This document shows, piece by piece, positions 1 to 8,491 of a DNA stretch of 64,000 nt. The notes beneath the pieces were generated by a model. It did not search any database. It worked only from the letters and a program-made list of their open reading frames with translations, and was not told the DNA's origin. Where the stretch lies: positions 62,001 through 126,000 of the forward strand of contig NZ_KE386791.1 of NCBI RefSeq assembly GCF_000428725.1, written 5' to 3'. Position 1 is the stretch's first letter. Every line of letters begins with the position of its first letter. Origin of the DNA: Psychromonas aquimarina ATCC BAA-1526 (lineage in GTDB: Bacteria; Pseudomonadota; Gammaproteobacteria; Enterobacterales; Psychromonadaceae). A program made the position numbers and the translations under genes.

Positions 1-673
1 TGGAATTAAGTCCTTAATTCTTGATGATTATAAAGATATCACAGCAATTCTCGAAGAAATTGAGAGCAGGTATAAAAAGAAAACAATATTCATTTCTGGA
101 AGTGCAGAAACTTACGAACCGTATGACAAAAATGAAGCACTTGGATTTATACATGTGTTATCAAAGAAAATTATTGAACAAAATTTTCGTATTGTAAATG
201 GTTTTGGGTGGGGGGTTGGTAGTTCTGTTATTAATGGTGCATTAGAAGCAATAAATGATAAGCCTTTAAAGTTTTCAGAATCACAATTAGTGCTCAAGCC
301 ATTTCCACAATTTGAATCTGGTGAGAAGAAATTGCCTGAACTATGGGAAGAGTATCGGGAAAAAATGATTTCATTAAGTGGAATATCAATATTTTTGTTT
401 GGAAATAAACTTGTAAATAATGAAGTGGTTGATGCCATTGGACTTATCCGAGAATTTGAAATATCTAAAGCAATGGGAAACCTTTGTATTCCAATTGGCT
501 CTACTGGCTATGCGACTAAAATAATATCTGATTTAATCCTTAATTCACCTGAAAAATATTTTGAAAATAGCAAAGTTGCAGTACCTCTCATAGAAAAATT
601 AGCCGATTCAAATATCCCGTTACCTGAAAAGGTAGATGTAGTCATTGAGTTATTAAATAAAATAGTACAATAA
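1..673 (+). CDS. thsA: ThsA, C-terminal SLOG part (Thoeris defence effector), partial
   Basis: The left end is cut by the window. Reading in frame from base 2 gives 223 residues before the stop, with no N-terminal start visible. The visible part is a SLOG (Rossmann-like) domain: IFISGSAE, then a glycine-rich loop GFGWGVGSSVINGALEAI, then SGISIFLFGNK, EFEISKAMG and PIGSTGYA. These follow the C-terminal half of Thoeris ThsA as I remember it. In that family the SLOG domain binds a cyclic ADP-ribose signal made by ThsB and switches on an N-terminal SIR2 NADase that depletes NAD+ in infected cells. The SIR2 half would lie to the left of base 1. A ThsB gene follows 13 bp downstream, which supports the call. 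The stretch is AT-rich compared with the core genes. Confidence 0.85.
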   Translation, partial: GIKSLILDDYKDITAILEEIESRYKKKTIFISGSAETYEPYDKNEALGFIHVLSKKIIEQNFRIVNGFGWGVGSSVINGALEAINDKPLKFSESQLVLKPFPQFESGEKKLPELWEEYREKMISLSGISIFLFGNKLVNNEVVDAIGLIREFEISKAMGNLCIPIGSTGYATKIISDLILNSPEKYFENSKVAVPLIEKLADSNIPLPEKVDVVIELLNKIVQ

Positions 674-686
674 AGGAGTTAAAATT

Positions 687-1127
687 ATGGCAAGGCAGGT
701 ATTTTTTAGTTTTAAATATGAAGACGTTTCAAGGGCTATGATTGTAAGGAATAGCTGGGTAACTCAAGGTAAACAAGCCGCTGGATTTATAGATGCGGCT
801 GATTTTGAAGAAGTAAAAAGAAAAGGCGATACAGCCATCAAAAACTGGATAGATAAGCAACTAGAAGGTACTTCTGTAACTGTCGTCTTAGTAGGTGAAA
901 AAACTTGTAGTAGTCGCTGGGTAAAATATGAAATTGAAAAGAGTATAGAGCGAGGTAACGGTCTATTGGGGATTGATATAAGTAAAATTAAAGACTTTCA
1001 AGGTAAGACTGCGTCACGGTGTGGTGAAATTCCAAATGGCTATGACTTCTATCTTTGGAATAATGGGAATGGTTATAAAAATATGGGGGACTGGATTGAA
1101 AAAGCAGCAAAAGATGTTGGTAGATAG
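687..1127 (+). CDS. thsB: ThsB, TIR-domain signal-producing protein of Thoeris
   Basis: This 146-residue protein is a single TIR-like domain of the MTH538/DUF1863 type. It opens with VFFSFKYEDV and VRNSWVTQG, runs through TSVTVVLVGEKTCSSRWVKYEIEKSI and ends with a tryptophan-rich tail (GDWIEKAA). These blocks match the Thoeris ThsB pattern FFSFHY..DV / RN.WV / TSVT.VLIG / RWV.YEI..S. In the family, ThsB senses phage and converts NAD+ into a cyclic ADP-ribose isomer that activates ThsA. The glutamate in WVKYE is the candidate catalytic residue. The start is supported by AAGGAG nine bases upstream of the ATG. It sits 13 bp after thsA and is surely co-transcribed with it. Confidence 0.88.
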   Translation: MARQVFFSFKYEDVSRAMIVRNSWVTQGKQAAGFIDAADFEEVKRKGDTAIKNWIDKQLEGTSVTVVLVGEKTCSSRWVKYEIEKSIERGNGLLGIDISKIKDFQGKTASRCGEIPNGYDFYLWNNGNGYKNMGDWIEKAAKDVGR

Positions 1128-1296
1128 CACCAGTACATAATATATAAAACATAATAAATTGCTACACATGAATTCGATACCATCGTCTCTGATCAATACG
1201 TTATGCGCCAGTTCAGAATCACCAATTTTGTTTATTACTTTCGACTTCAAGGAAGGCTATCTCTGATTACTGAAGAAATAGCTTTTGGGGGGCTTT

Positions 1297-2436
1297 ATGG
1301 CTGGAATGATGAAAAGAAAATTTAATAATGAAACTGGGAAGTACATGAATAATTTTACCTCTCAATTGAATAAAGTTGTAGAGGCATTACCAAGTGAGTA
1401 TGACAAACAAGTATTGCTCGATTTGTATAAACAATTTTATCCTAACCAATGGAGTGAACTTATTGGGCGGTATGAATACTACAGGGCAAAAGATGAACAA
1501 TTGGTTAGTGTTGGTAAAAAAAGGCGATACTATCATAAAAGCCCTATTAACTTCTTTTATAGCTTGGCTAAAGTAAAGCTAATTTGCTCAGATGGCTATA
1601 GGTTGAAGCATAAAAATAACTATATAGAAGAAAATAGGGTTCAAGCTGTAAATTATTTAAAGGCAAAGATACAAAAGCCTAAGTGTATCCCCGTGGGTCT
1701 ACAATTTACAGATCCATATCACTTAGATATTTTTATATCGGCTTATAACAGGCATGGTTCCACGCAGAATGAAAAGATTGAAATAGTTAATGAATTGAAG
1801 AAATTTAAAACTAAAGAAACGATCATTTTTTTTCAGAAAATTAATGATGCAGAAAGAAACACTCAAATACGAAATATGGCATTTGAGCACTTGCAGTCCA
1901 TTGGTGCTTATGTTCAAAAGAGGAGGGGCTTTAAAGGTAAAAAAAAAGATTATTATCACAGTACTGATAAGTTTATTGTAACTCCTGCAGATTTGGCTGA
2001 TAGGTTAAAGTGTGGTGGAATTCAGTCTAAGAAAGAGTTTGATGTATTTATCTCTCATAGTTACAAAGATAATAAATTAGTCAATGAAGTGATGGTTGAA
2101 CTTAATAAACATGGCCTAAGTATTTATTGTGATTGGACTAGTGATAACGATTTTCTAAGACGAAATTTAGCCAGTGAATATACAGAAATAGTATTAAAGG
2201 CACGGTTAAGCCAATCTAAATATGTTTTGTTTTTACAAACAGATAATTCTGTAGATTGTGGCGGAGATTTCTTATCAAAATGGGTTAAAATGGAACTAGA
2301 TCATGCAATTAAAAATGGCAAGGATATTTTTTGTATCAATGTAAGTAGTCAGTTACCTTTATTTTCAGAAGTTACATCAAGCGCTGATAAATATAAACTT
2401 ACAACAGATGAGGCCAACAAGCTTCGTATACAGTGA
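1297..2436 (+). CDS. TIR-domain protein with an uncharacterised N-terminal half, probable second Thoeris TIR
   Basis: About 379 residues. Residues ~245-370 form a classical TIR domain: FDVFISHSYKD (strand A and box 1), IYCDWTSDNDFLRRNL, SKYVLFLQT, and WVKMELDHAI, where the glutamate aligns with the usual catalytic position. The first ~240 residues are lysine-rich and helical looking (RRYYHKSPINFFYSLAKVKL, then a region with IIFFQKINDAERNTQIR). I recognise no family there. The frame opens with a TTG at 1285, but the ATG at 1297 follows a GGGGGG tract and is the more likely start. ATGs at 1306 and 1309 are alternatives. It lies 169 bp after thsB, so it may have its own promoter. Thoeris loci often carry several TIR genes feeding one ThsA. 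A second signal producer is an inference. Confidence 0.7.
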   Translation: MAGMMKRKFNNETGKYMNNFTSQLNKVVEALPSEYDKQVLLDLYKQFYPNQWSELIGRYEYYRAKDEQLVSVGKKRRYYHKSPINFFYSLAKVKLICSDGYRLKHKNNYIEENRVQAVNYLKAKIQKPKCIPVGLQFTDPYHLDIFISAYNRHGSTQNEKIEIVNELKKFKTKETIIFFQKINDAERNTQIRNMAFEHLQSIGAYVQKRRGFKGKKKDYYHSTDKFIVTPADLADRLKCGGIQSKKEFDVFISHSYKDNKLVNEVMVELNKHGLSIYCDWTSDNDFLRRNLASEYTEIVLKARLSQSKYVLFLQTDNSVDCGGDFLSKWVKMELDHAIKNGKDIFCINVSSQLPLFSEVTSSADKYKLTTDEANKLRIQ

Positions 2437-2511
2437 AAGTAAATATGATCAAGTTTTACATTTTAGAATAAATAAACCTTTGATTTTGTGGTAGATAAAA
2501 ATAAAAGGCCT

Positions 2512-2722
2512 TCATCGGTTGGGCGTTATATACTGTTCTTGATACTGCTTTTCCAGCCAGTTGTTAAATCGACTTCTTTCCAGCCTGGGGTGCGTCTTCC
2601 CATTTTTATCGGTTGTGGAAATAACCCTTGATTCACCCAGCACCATACATGGTGCGTGAACGGTTTATTTTTTCACAAACATCGGTAATAGATAGGATGT
2701 TGTTACTGATTGTTTTGTACTG
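2512..2722 (-). pseudogene. alpA: AlpA-family phage/island transcriptional regulator, frameshifted remnant
   Basis: Read on the minus strand, three consecutive frames give pieces of one AlpA-like winged-helix protein. They are NNILSITDVCEKINRSRT, then WVNQGLFPQPIKMGRRT with PGWKEVDL, then NNWLEKQYQEQYITPNR and a stop. The joins fit two single-base losses, near 2650 and near 2559. The pattern W-x3-G-x-FP-x-P-x3-G-x-R-x3-W is diagnostic of the AlpA (CP4-57 regulator) family, which controls excision of integrated elements. No start codon survives. It lies just beyond the TIR gene and just before a core dehydrogenase, so it probably marks the boundary of the element that brought in the Thoeris genes. 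Confidence 0.72.
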
Positions 2723-2771
2723 CTGCTACTTGTATGCGGCACCGTTTAGCAAAACGATTAGGCATGAAATA

Positions 2772-2803
2772 AAAAATCCGGTGCCCAGGGCGCCGGATTT
2801 TTA
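2772..2803. terminator. Bidirectional rho-independent terminator
   Basis: The stem AAATCCGGTGCCC/GGGCGCCGGATTT is flanked by an A-run on the left and a T-run on the right, so it can stop transcription in both directions. It ends the minus-strand alcohol dehydrogenase and shields it from the accessory block. A second hairpin (ACCCGTTT/AAACGGGT with a following T-run on the plus strand) sits at 2824-2850 against the dehydrogenase stop codon. Confidence 0.75.
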
Positions 2804-2849
2804 TGATTAAAAACAGCTGTTGATTACCCGTTTAATAAACGGGTAATTT

Positions 2850-3998
2850 TTACATTGCCTGACGGTAAATATCAGTAATTTCAGCGTGAGTTGCTTGAAT
2901 CGGGTTAGTAAATCCACAAGCATCTTTTAATGCATTTTCAGAAAGAACATCGAAATCTTCTTCTTTAACACCTAGGTCTTTAAGGCCTGCTGGAATACCA
3001 ACATCAGTAGAAAGCTGTGCAATGGCAGCTAATGCCGCATCTGCGCCTTCTTCATTAGACATATTTTCTACATTTACGCCCATTGCTTTAGCAACATCTT
3101 TAAGGCGTGCTGGAGATACTTTAGCGTTGAAACGCTGTACATGTGGTAATAATACCGCATTACAAACACCGTGCGGCAGGTCGTAGAAACCGCCCAGCTG
3201 ATGCGCCATTGCATGTACGTAACCTAGAGAAGCATTGTTAAATGCCATACCGGCCATGAATTGTGCGTATGCCATCTGTTCACGTGCTTCAATGTTCTGA
3301 CCGTCTTTAACAGCAGTGCGCAGGCTCTGATGAATGATTTCGATTGCTTTAATTGCAACAGAATCAGTAATTGGTGTTGCCGCAACTGAAACATAAGCTT
3401 CAACCGCATGAGTTAATGCATCCATACCCGTTGCCGCTGTTAAAGAAGCAGGTTTAGCAAGCATAAGCTCAGGATCATTTACAGACATAAGCGGTGTTAC
3501 GTTCTTATCAACAATTGCCATTTTGATATGACGCGCTTCGTCAGTAATAATACAAAAACGAGTCATTTCAGATGCAGTACCGGCAGTAGTATTGATTGAA
3601 ATAAGCGGCAGTTGTGGTTTAGGTGACTGGTCAACACCTTCGTAATCAGCAATTTCACCACCGTTAGCCGCAACAAGTGCGATACCTTTAGCACAGTCAT
3701 GTGGTGAACCGCCGCCAAGAGAGATAATGAAATCACACTGGTTTTCTTTTAAGATTTTCAGACCGGCTTCTACATTACCGATAGTTGGATTCGGCTGAGT
3801 ACCGTCAAATACAACTGTTTTTACTTCACTTGCTGCTAATAAATCTGCAACTTGTTTAACCATGCCGATGCTGCTTAAAATTTTATCGGAAACAATCAGG
3901 CCTTGTTTGAAACCTTGCGATTTAATACTCGCAACAGCATCATTCAAACAACCCGCACCCATTAAATTAACAGTTGGCATAAAAAAAGCAGAACTCAT
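2850..3998 (-). CDS. yiaY: Iron-containing alcohol dehydrogenase (YiaY/AdhB type)
   Basis: This 382-residue protein is a full-length group III (Fe-dependent) alcohol dehydrogenase. The NAD-binding half carries [14 protein letters not shown] near residue 97. The metal-binding half has [14 protein letters not shown] (Asp and His ligands) and [16 protein letters not shown] (two further His ligands). The sequence is closest in my memory to E. coli YiaY and Zymomonas AdhB, which oxidise short-chain alcohols or reduce aldehydes with NAD(H). Substrate choice cannot be read from the sequence, so adhB or fucO-like naming is equally possible. It stands alone, with a terminator downstream and a very long untranslated or regulatory gap upstream. 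Confidence 0.9.
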   Translation of the reverse strand: MSSAFFMPTVNLMGAGCLNDAVASIKSQGFKQGLIVSDKILSSIGMVKQVADLLAASEVKTVVFDGTQPNPTIGNVEAGLKILKENQCDFIISLGGGSPHDCAKGIALVAANGGEIADYEGVDQSPKPQLPLISINTTAGTASEMTRFCIITDEARHIKMAIVDKNVTPLMSVNDPELMLAKPASLTAATGMDALTHAVEAYVSVAATPITDSVAIKAIEIIHQSLRTAVKDGQNIEAREQMAYAQFMAGMAFNNASLGYVHAMAHQLGGFYDLPHGVCNAVLLPHVQRFNAKVSPARLKDVAKAMGVNVENMSNEEGADAALAAIAQLSTDVGIPAGLKDLGVKEEDFDVLSENALKDACGFTNPIQATHAEITDIYRQAM

Positions 3999-5386
3999 AA
4001 GTAACCTCTAGATTTGTTGTAAAAAATATTTATGTATAGTTGATTAATTCGTATTATTAACGCCGCCACGATGAGCAAGAACATTCAAACATTCAGCTGA
4101 CCAGATATAATTCTCAGTGATTCTGCTGAGTGCTTATATAGGGTGCAGACCGTAAATAATTAAACTTCTGTTATTATCAATAAGATTTATTCTAATCCGT
4201 TTCTAATTTACGGCTATAAAAACACTTAATTATAAGTAGTTGAAATAAAGTGTTTTTAGTTTGACTAATCTATATAGATAAGCAGTTAAATGCTGACACC
4301 TTGTGGATTAATTAATTGAAATCAGTTTATTTACTAATCCATACAAAAAGTGTGAGCTATAGCTACAGAATAAAAATAACTGCGATTTCCAAAAAAATCG
4401 TTTACAAAATCTGTTGTTTTTATGTTTTTATGACTGCTGGGAAAATCGTTGTTTTTGCTGATTAAATTTTGATTACCTGGGGGCTGTTCAGATTAAGTTT
4501 GTTAATTGTAATCCCGTTTTATAATCTGTTTTTATATTTGTCGGTGCTTAAAATTAACTGTGTCAATAAAGGCGCATAACAGATAAAGCAGTTTTGCCGT
4601 CCATTTTTCTGTCTTTAAAGTGCCGCAAATACAAATGCTTATACTTTGCTGGTGAATTTTAATCGTGTGTAGAGTTAATTTAATAGTTACTGCCGACTTG
4701 TTATAAGAGATCTGATTTAAGCTTATTTTAAAGGTCCATTTGTTGTGGTGGTGAACATTTGAATGGTGTGGTTAAATTGCGGGATTTTGATGTTGTTTAT
4801 TTGATATTTCTATATTTATCTATTTGCGTAGAAAACTAAAACAACAGCAAATAAAAAAAATTATTTTCTAACTTCTGATTTTGAACTGTCTGAAAACAGG
4901 CTTCTGATCCCCTCATTTTGAGCTTTGTCACACTTTTAAGTTTTCCTTTGCCGGCAGTTTTTAAGCAGTTTTCTGTGTTTTTTAACAATCCGGTCACTTC
5001 CCATTACTCTTTGTAACAAAGTTTGTTTTTCAATTTGTTATGTTGTTGATCGGCAGGAGGGAGTAAGTCTGCCGCTGTTTCTGGACTGTCTGATGCTGCT
5101 GCTGAAGGCAGGCCCGAAAGGGCATGTTTGAAATTTTACTGTTGAATTATTAATTATCATCTGTATTGCTTGTTTGTATTTGGCTGTCGGTATTTCTCTG
5201 TGAAAAAGCTGAGTAATATTTAAATGCCAGAGTTGTAACTCTAACTTCCGTGTTATAAAAATGACAAGTCTTTGCCTTTAATTTATAAATAGTTATGAAT
5301 TTATCTTTGTTAGCATGCGCTCCCTAAGTGATCAATTGAGCATCACTAGGACATATGAAAGATAATTGTTAGAAGGATTAATTGTA
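3999..5386. other. 1.4 kb intergenic stretch without recognisable gene
   Basis: This AT-rich region separates the divergent dehydrogenase and cpdB genes. I find no convincing reading frame, tRNA, repeat or known RNA in it. It must hold the promoters of both flanking genes. An inverted repeat AGTGAT-N9-ATCACT at 5327-5347, just ahead of cpdB, is the only small symmetrical element I would flag as a possible operator. The length is unusual for this otherwise compact window. Confidence 0.5.
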
Positions 5387-7450
5387 ATGGTAAACAAGTT
5401 AACAAAAGGCTTAGTGGCGGCCGCAGTACTGGCTGCTTTAGCTGGATGCACTGCTAATGAAGATAAAGTTTCATCTGCGCAGGTGACACTTAGAATTATG
5501 GAAACCACGGATCTGCACAGCAATATTATGGATTACGACTATTACCAGTCGCGAACGGATCCGACTATCGGCCTTGCCCGAACTGCCGGCCTGATCCACA
5601 AGGCTAGACAAGAAGTAAGCAACTTTGTACTGGTAGATAACGGTGATCTGATTCAGGGTAGCCCGATGGGGGACTACATGGCAAACAAGGGGTTAGATAA
5701 AGGTGATATTCACCCTGTTTATAAGGCGATGAACCGTCTGGATTATGATGTAGCTAATATCGGTAATCATGAATTTAACTATGGTTTGGATTACTTAGAA
5801 AAAGCATTGAGCGGCGCGCAGTTCCCTTATATTAACGCCAATGTTTATTGTGCCGCTGATGACTGCTGGAATGATGTGAAAGACGGGGAAAACCTGTTCA
5901 CACCGTATTTAATCAAAGACAAAGTCGTTGTTGACAGCAATGGTAAAGAGCATAGCATCAAAATTGGTTATATCGGGTTTGTCCCGCCGCGGATATTAAC
6001 CTGGGATAAGCGTCATCTTGAGGGCCGGGTTACGGCTCGAGGTATTGTAGAAACCGCTGAAAAATTTATTCCTGAGATGAAAGAGCAGGGCGCTGATGTG
6101 ATTATTGCTATTCCACATTCGGGGATCGGCTCTACGGAAAATCCGGGTGATCCTATGGCGCCTAATGCTACATTTGCGCTGACTAATGTTCCCGGCATTG
6201 ATGCTGTTATGTTTGGTCATAGTCATTCAATCTTCCCGCATGAAAACTATGCTGACCTGCCGAATACTGATGTTGACAAAGGGCTGTTAAACGGCGTTGC
6301 AGCTGTTATGCCGGGCCGCTGGGGGGATAATTTAGGCATCGTTGATCTTAAACTTGAGCTTAAAGGAGGAACCTGGACTGTGACTGACGGGCGCAGTGAA
6401 GCCCGTCCAATTTATGACGGAGCAGCACAGCAGGAGCTGGTGAGTGCCGATTCAGGTATTCATAAGGCTGTAGAAAAAGAGCATCAAGGCACATTAGATT
6501 TTGTGGAGCAGCCTATCGGTGCGGCCGCTTCTGATATGTACAGCTTTTTAACACTTGTACAGGACGACCCTACGGTACAGATTGTTGCTGATGCACAGAT
6601 TGCACATGTCAGCGCTAATTTACCGCCTGAATTAAAAGGTATTCCGGTATTGTCTGCCGCCGCACCGTTTAAAGCAGGCGGGCGTTTTTCAACCGAAGCG
6701 GACGCAACGCAGTATGTACAGGTAGATGCCGGTGAGCTGACCTTTAAAAATGCCGCGGATCTTTATTTGTATCCTAATACAATGGCGGCAGTAAAGGTTA
6801 CAGGTGTGCAGGTAAAAGACTGGTTAGAGTGCAGTGCTAATCAGTTTAATCAGATCGATCCTGACTCTAGTGCACCTCAGCATTTAATTAACTGGGGCGG
6901 CCATCGAACTTATAACTTCGATGTCATTGACGGTGTGACTTATAAAATTGATGTTACCCAGCCGAGTAAATTTGACGGTGACTGTGCGCTGGTTAATGCA
7001 GATGCTTCCCGCATTGTTGACTTAACTTACACAGATACGGACGGCACGGTTGTCAGCGGTAGTGACTTAGATAAGAAAGAGTTTATTGTGGTTGCAAACA
7101 GCTATCGTGCATTTTCCGGAAAATTTGCCGGTACCGGCTCTGAATATGTTGCACTGGAGCTTCCTGATGCCAATCGCGACGCATTAGCTGCTTATATAAG
7201 TGCACAGTCTAAGCCGAATAACAGCGGCGGATATGACAGCATGGTTGATCCGCGCGCAGATTATAACTGGGACTTTAAAAATATAAATACAAAAACCAAG
7301 CTTGATGTACGTTTTGAAACTCAGAACAGTGCCAAAGCAGATCGCTTTATACAGAAAAATCAGCTGCGCAGTATGGTCAAACTTGCTGAAACAAATGATC
7401 TTGGTTTTGCTGTTTATAAAATTGATTTAACAACGCCGGCGGAGAAATAA
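5387..7450 (+). CDS. cpdB: 2',3'-cyclic-nucleotide 2'-phosphodiesterase / 3'-nucleotidase, lipoprotein form
   Basis: About 687 residues, the usual CpdB length. The N-terminal metallophosphatase domain shows the metal ligand motifs TTDLHSN, DNGDLIQGSP, GNHEFNYG, IPHSGIG and GHSHSIFP in order. The C-terminal 5'-nucleotidase domain follows. The enzyme hydrolyses 2',3'-cyclic nucleotides and then 3'-nucleotides outside the inner membrane, salvaging RNA breakdown products. The signal peptide ends LAALAGC, a lipobox, so this copy should be a lipoprotein rather than a free periplasmic protein like the E. coli one. The frame is open from a TTG at 5366, but the ATG at 5387 has AGAAGGA at a good distance. 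A strong terminator follows. Confidence 0.9.
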   Translation: MVNKLTKGLVAAAVLAALAGCTANEDKVSSAQVTLRIMETTDLHSNIMDYDYYQSRTDPTIGLARTAGLIHKARQEVSNFVLVDNGDLIQGSPMGDYMANKGLDKGDIHPVYKAMNRLDYDVANIGNHEFNYGLDYLEKALSGAQFPYINANVYCAADDCWNDVKDGENLFTPYLIKDKVVVDSNGKEHSIKIGYIGFVPPRILTWDKRHLEGRVTARGIVETAEKFIPEMKEQGADVIIAIPHSGIGSTENPGDPMAPNATFALTNVPGIDAVMFGHSHSIFPHENYADLPNTDVDKGLLNGVAAVMPGRWGDNLGIVDLKLELKGGTWTVTDGRSEARPIYDGAAQQELVSADSGIHKAVEKEHQGTLDFVEQPIGAAASDMYSFLTLVQDDPTVQIVADAQIAHVSANLPPELKGIPVLSAAAPFKAGGRFSTEADATQYVQVDAGELTFKNAADLYLYPNTMAAVKVTGVQVKDWLECSANQFNQIDPDSSAPQHLINWGGHRTYNFDVIDGVTYKIDVTQPSKFDGDCALVNADASRIVDLTYTDTDGTVVSGSDLDKKEFIVVANSYRAFSGKFAGTGSEYVALELPDANRDALAAYISAQSKPNNSGGYDSMVDPRADYNWDFKNINTKTKLDVRFETQNSAKADRFIQKNQLRSMVKLAETNDLGFAVYKIDLTTPAEK

Positions 7451-7491
7451 ATATACAAATGATGTTAGTCATAATGCCGTTAAGTTAAGCA

Positions 7492-7522
7492 AAATCCGCT
7501 GCAGAGTCAGCGGATTTTTTTA
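7492..7522 (+). terminator. Rho-independent terminator of cpdB
   Basis: The stem AAATCCGCTG/CAGCGGATTT with a five-base loop is followed by a run of T. It lies 40 bp after the cpdB stop codon. Confidence 0.85.
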
Positions 7523-7611
7523 TTTATATAAAACTAACTACTGTGCAGCGTAAAACAGCTGTGCTTCGGGTGTATAATTAATCTACTAGAGAAAAATATA
7601 CTGGGTGTTTT

Positions 7612-8388
7612 ATGACGTTAGCGGCAGCTTTGAAATATATACTTGTTTTAACCAGCTTACTTTTTTTCAGCGCCCTTGGTACTGCTAAAGAGATGCGGGT
7701 TGTTGTTTCTGATAACTATCTACCGTTTTCCTGGCAGGAAGATAAACAGGTTAAAGGTATATTAAAAGACTTTTTAGATGAAATTGTAGTGCAGCGTATG
7801 GGTATAAAAGTCAGTTATGAAATATGCCCCTGGGCCAGATGTCAGATTATGGTAAAAGAAGGTCAGAGAGATGCTTTTTTTACGATTTCCAGTGCCGAGA
7901 GAGACAGATACAGCATCAAAACGGAACTGCCGTTGTTTATTTCTGATTTTTATATTTATAGTGGTGCTAATAATAAAAATTTACCTTTGCTGCTGAAAGT
8001 TAAAAATTTAGATTCGCTATTAGCGTTAAAAAACTTGAGATATGTTTATCTACTCGGGGCCGGCTGGCACCGTCAGAATCTATCGACCGTGCATAATGTT
8101 ACCACGGTTTTATATTCAACTAAGATCCTTGAGCTTCTTAAATTCAATCGCGCGGATGTCTACATTGAACAGGCCGCATTGATGAATTATCAGATAAAAC
8201 GTTTTAACCTGGAGCAGGATATTATACAAATACCTGCGCTAATGGATCATACTAACTGGCATCTGTATATTAGCAACAAATCCGACTTTATAACCATACT
8301 GCCGCAGCTGGATCAGCTTCTTAATAAAATGCACCAGGAGGGGTCGCTGCAGAAACTGCGTCATAAAATATTTTCTAAATACCAGTAA
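7612..8388 (+). CDS. Orphan family 3 solute-binding protein
   Basis: This 258-residue protein has an N-terminal signal peptide ending near SALGTAKE and then a family 3 periplasmic binding fold. It opens MRVVVSDNYLPFSWQEDKQVKGILKDFLDEI, then has PWARCQIMVKEGQRDAFFTIS, a second lobe, and a C-terminal LNKMHQEGSLQKLRHKIF tail. Such proteins bind amino acids or similar small polar ligands. No ABC permease or ATPase lies nearby, so a role in sensing, or in supplying an unlinked transporter or receptor, is possible. The ligand is unknown. It starts at an ATG, but no good ribosome site is obvious. Confidence 0.75.
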   Translation: MTLAAALKYILVLTSLLFFSALGTAKEMRVVVSDNYLPFSWQEDKQVKGILKDFLDEIVVQRMGIKVSYEICPWARCQIMVKEGQRDAFFTISSAERDRYSIKTELPLFISDFYIYSGANNKNLPLLLKVKNLDSLLALKNLRYVYLLGAGWHRQNLSTVHNVTTVLYSTKILELLKFNRADVYIEQAALMNYQIKRFNLEQDIIQIPALMDHTNWHLYISNKSDFITILPQLDQLLNKMHQEGSLQKLRHKIFSKYQ

Positions 8389-8491
8389 TTAAACAATTCG
8401 TTGTTCAATACATTGGGGCTTTTACAACTCATTTCCAATATACTTTTCTTTATAGATAAGTTTTTTCGAACATCTACAAATGAGGACATTC

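Noticed and set aside
1014-1250. 78-codon minus-strand frame after thsB
   Set aside because: Most of it is antisense to thsB. The rest matches nothing I know, so it is not called, although a decayed gene fragment cannot be excluded.
2628-2810. 60-codon plus-strand frame
   Set aside because: It overlaps the AlpA remnant and ends across the terminator hairpin. The frame has no recognisable protein features.
5327-5347. AGTGAT-N9-ATCACT considered as a CRP or FNR site
   Set aside because: The spacing between half-sites does not fit either protein, so it is only noted as a possible operator.
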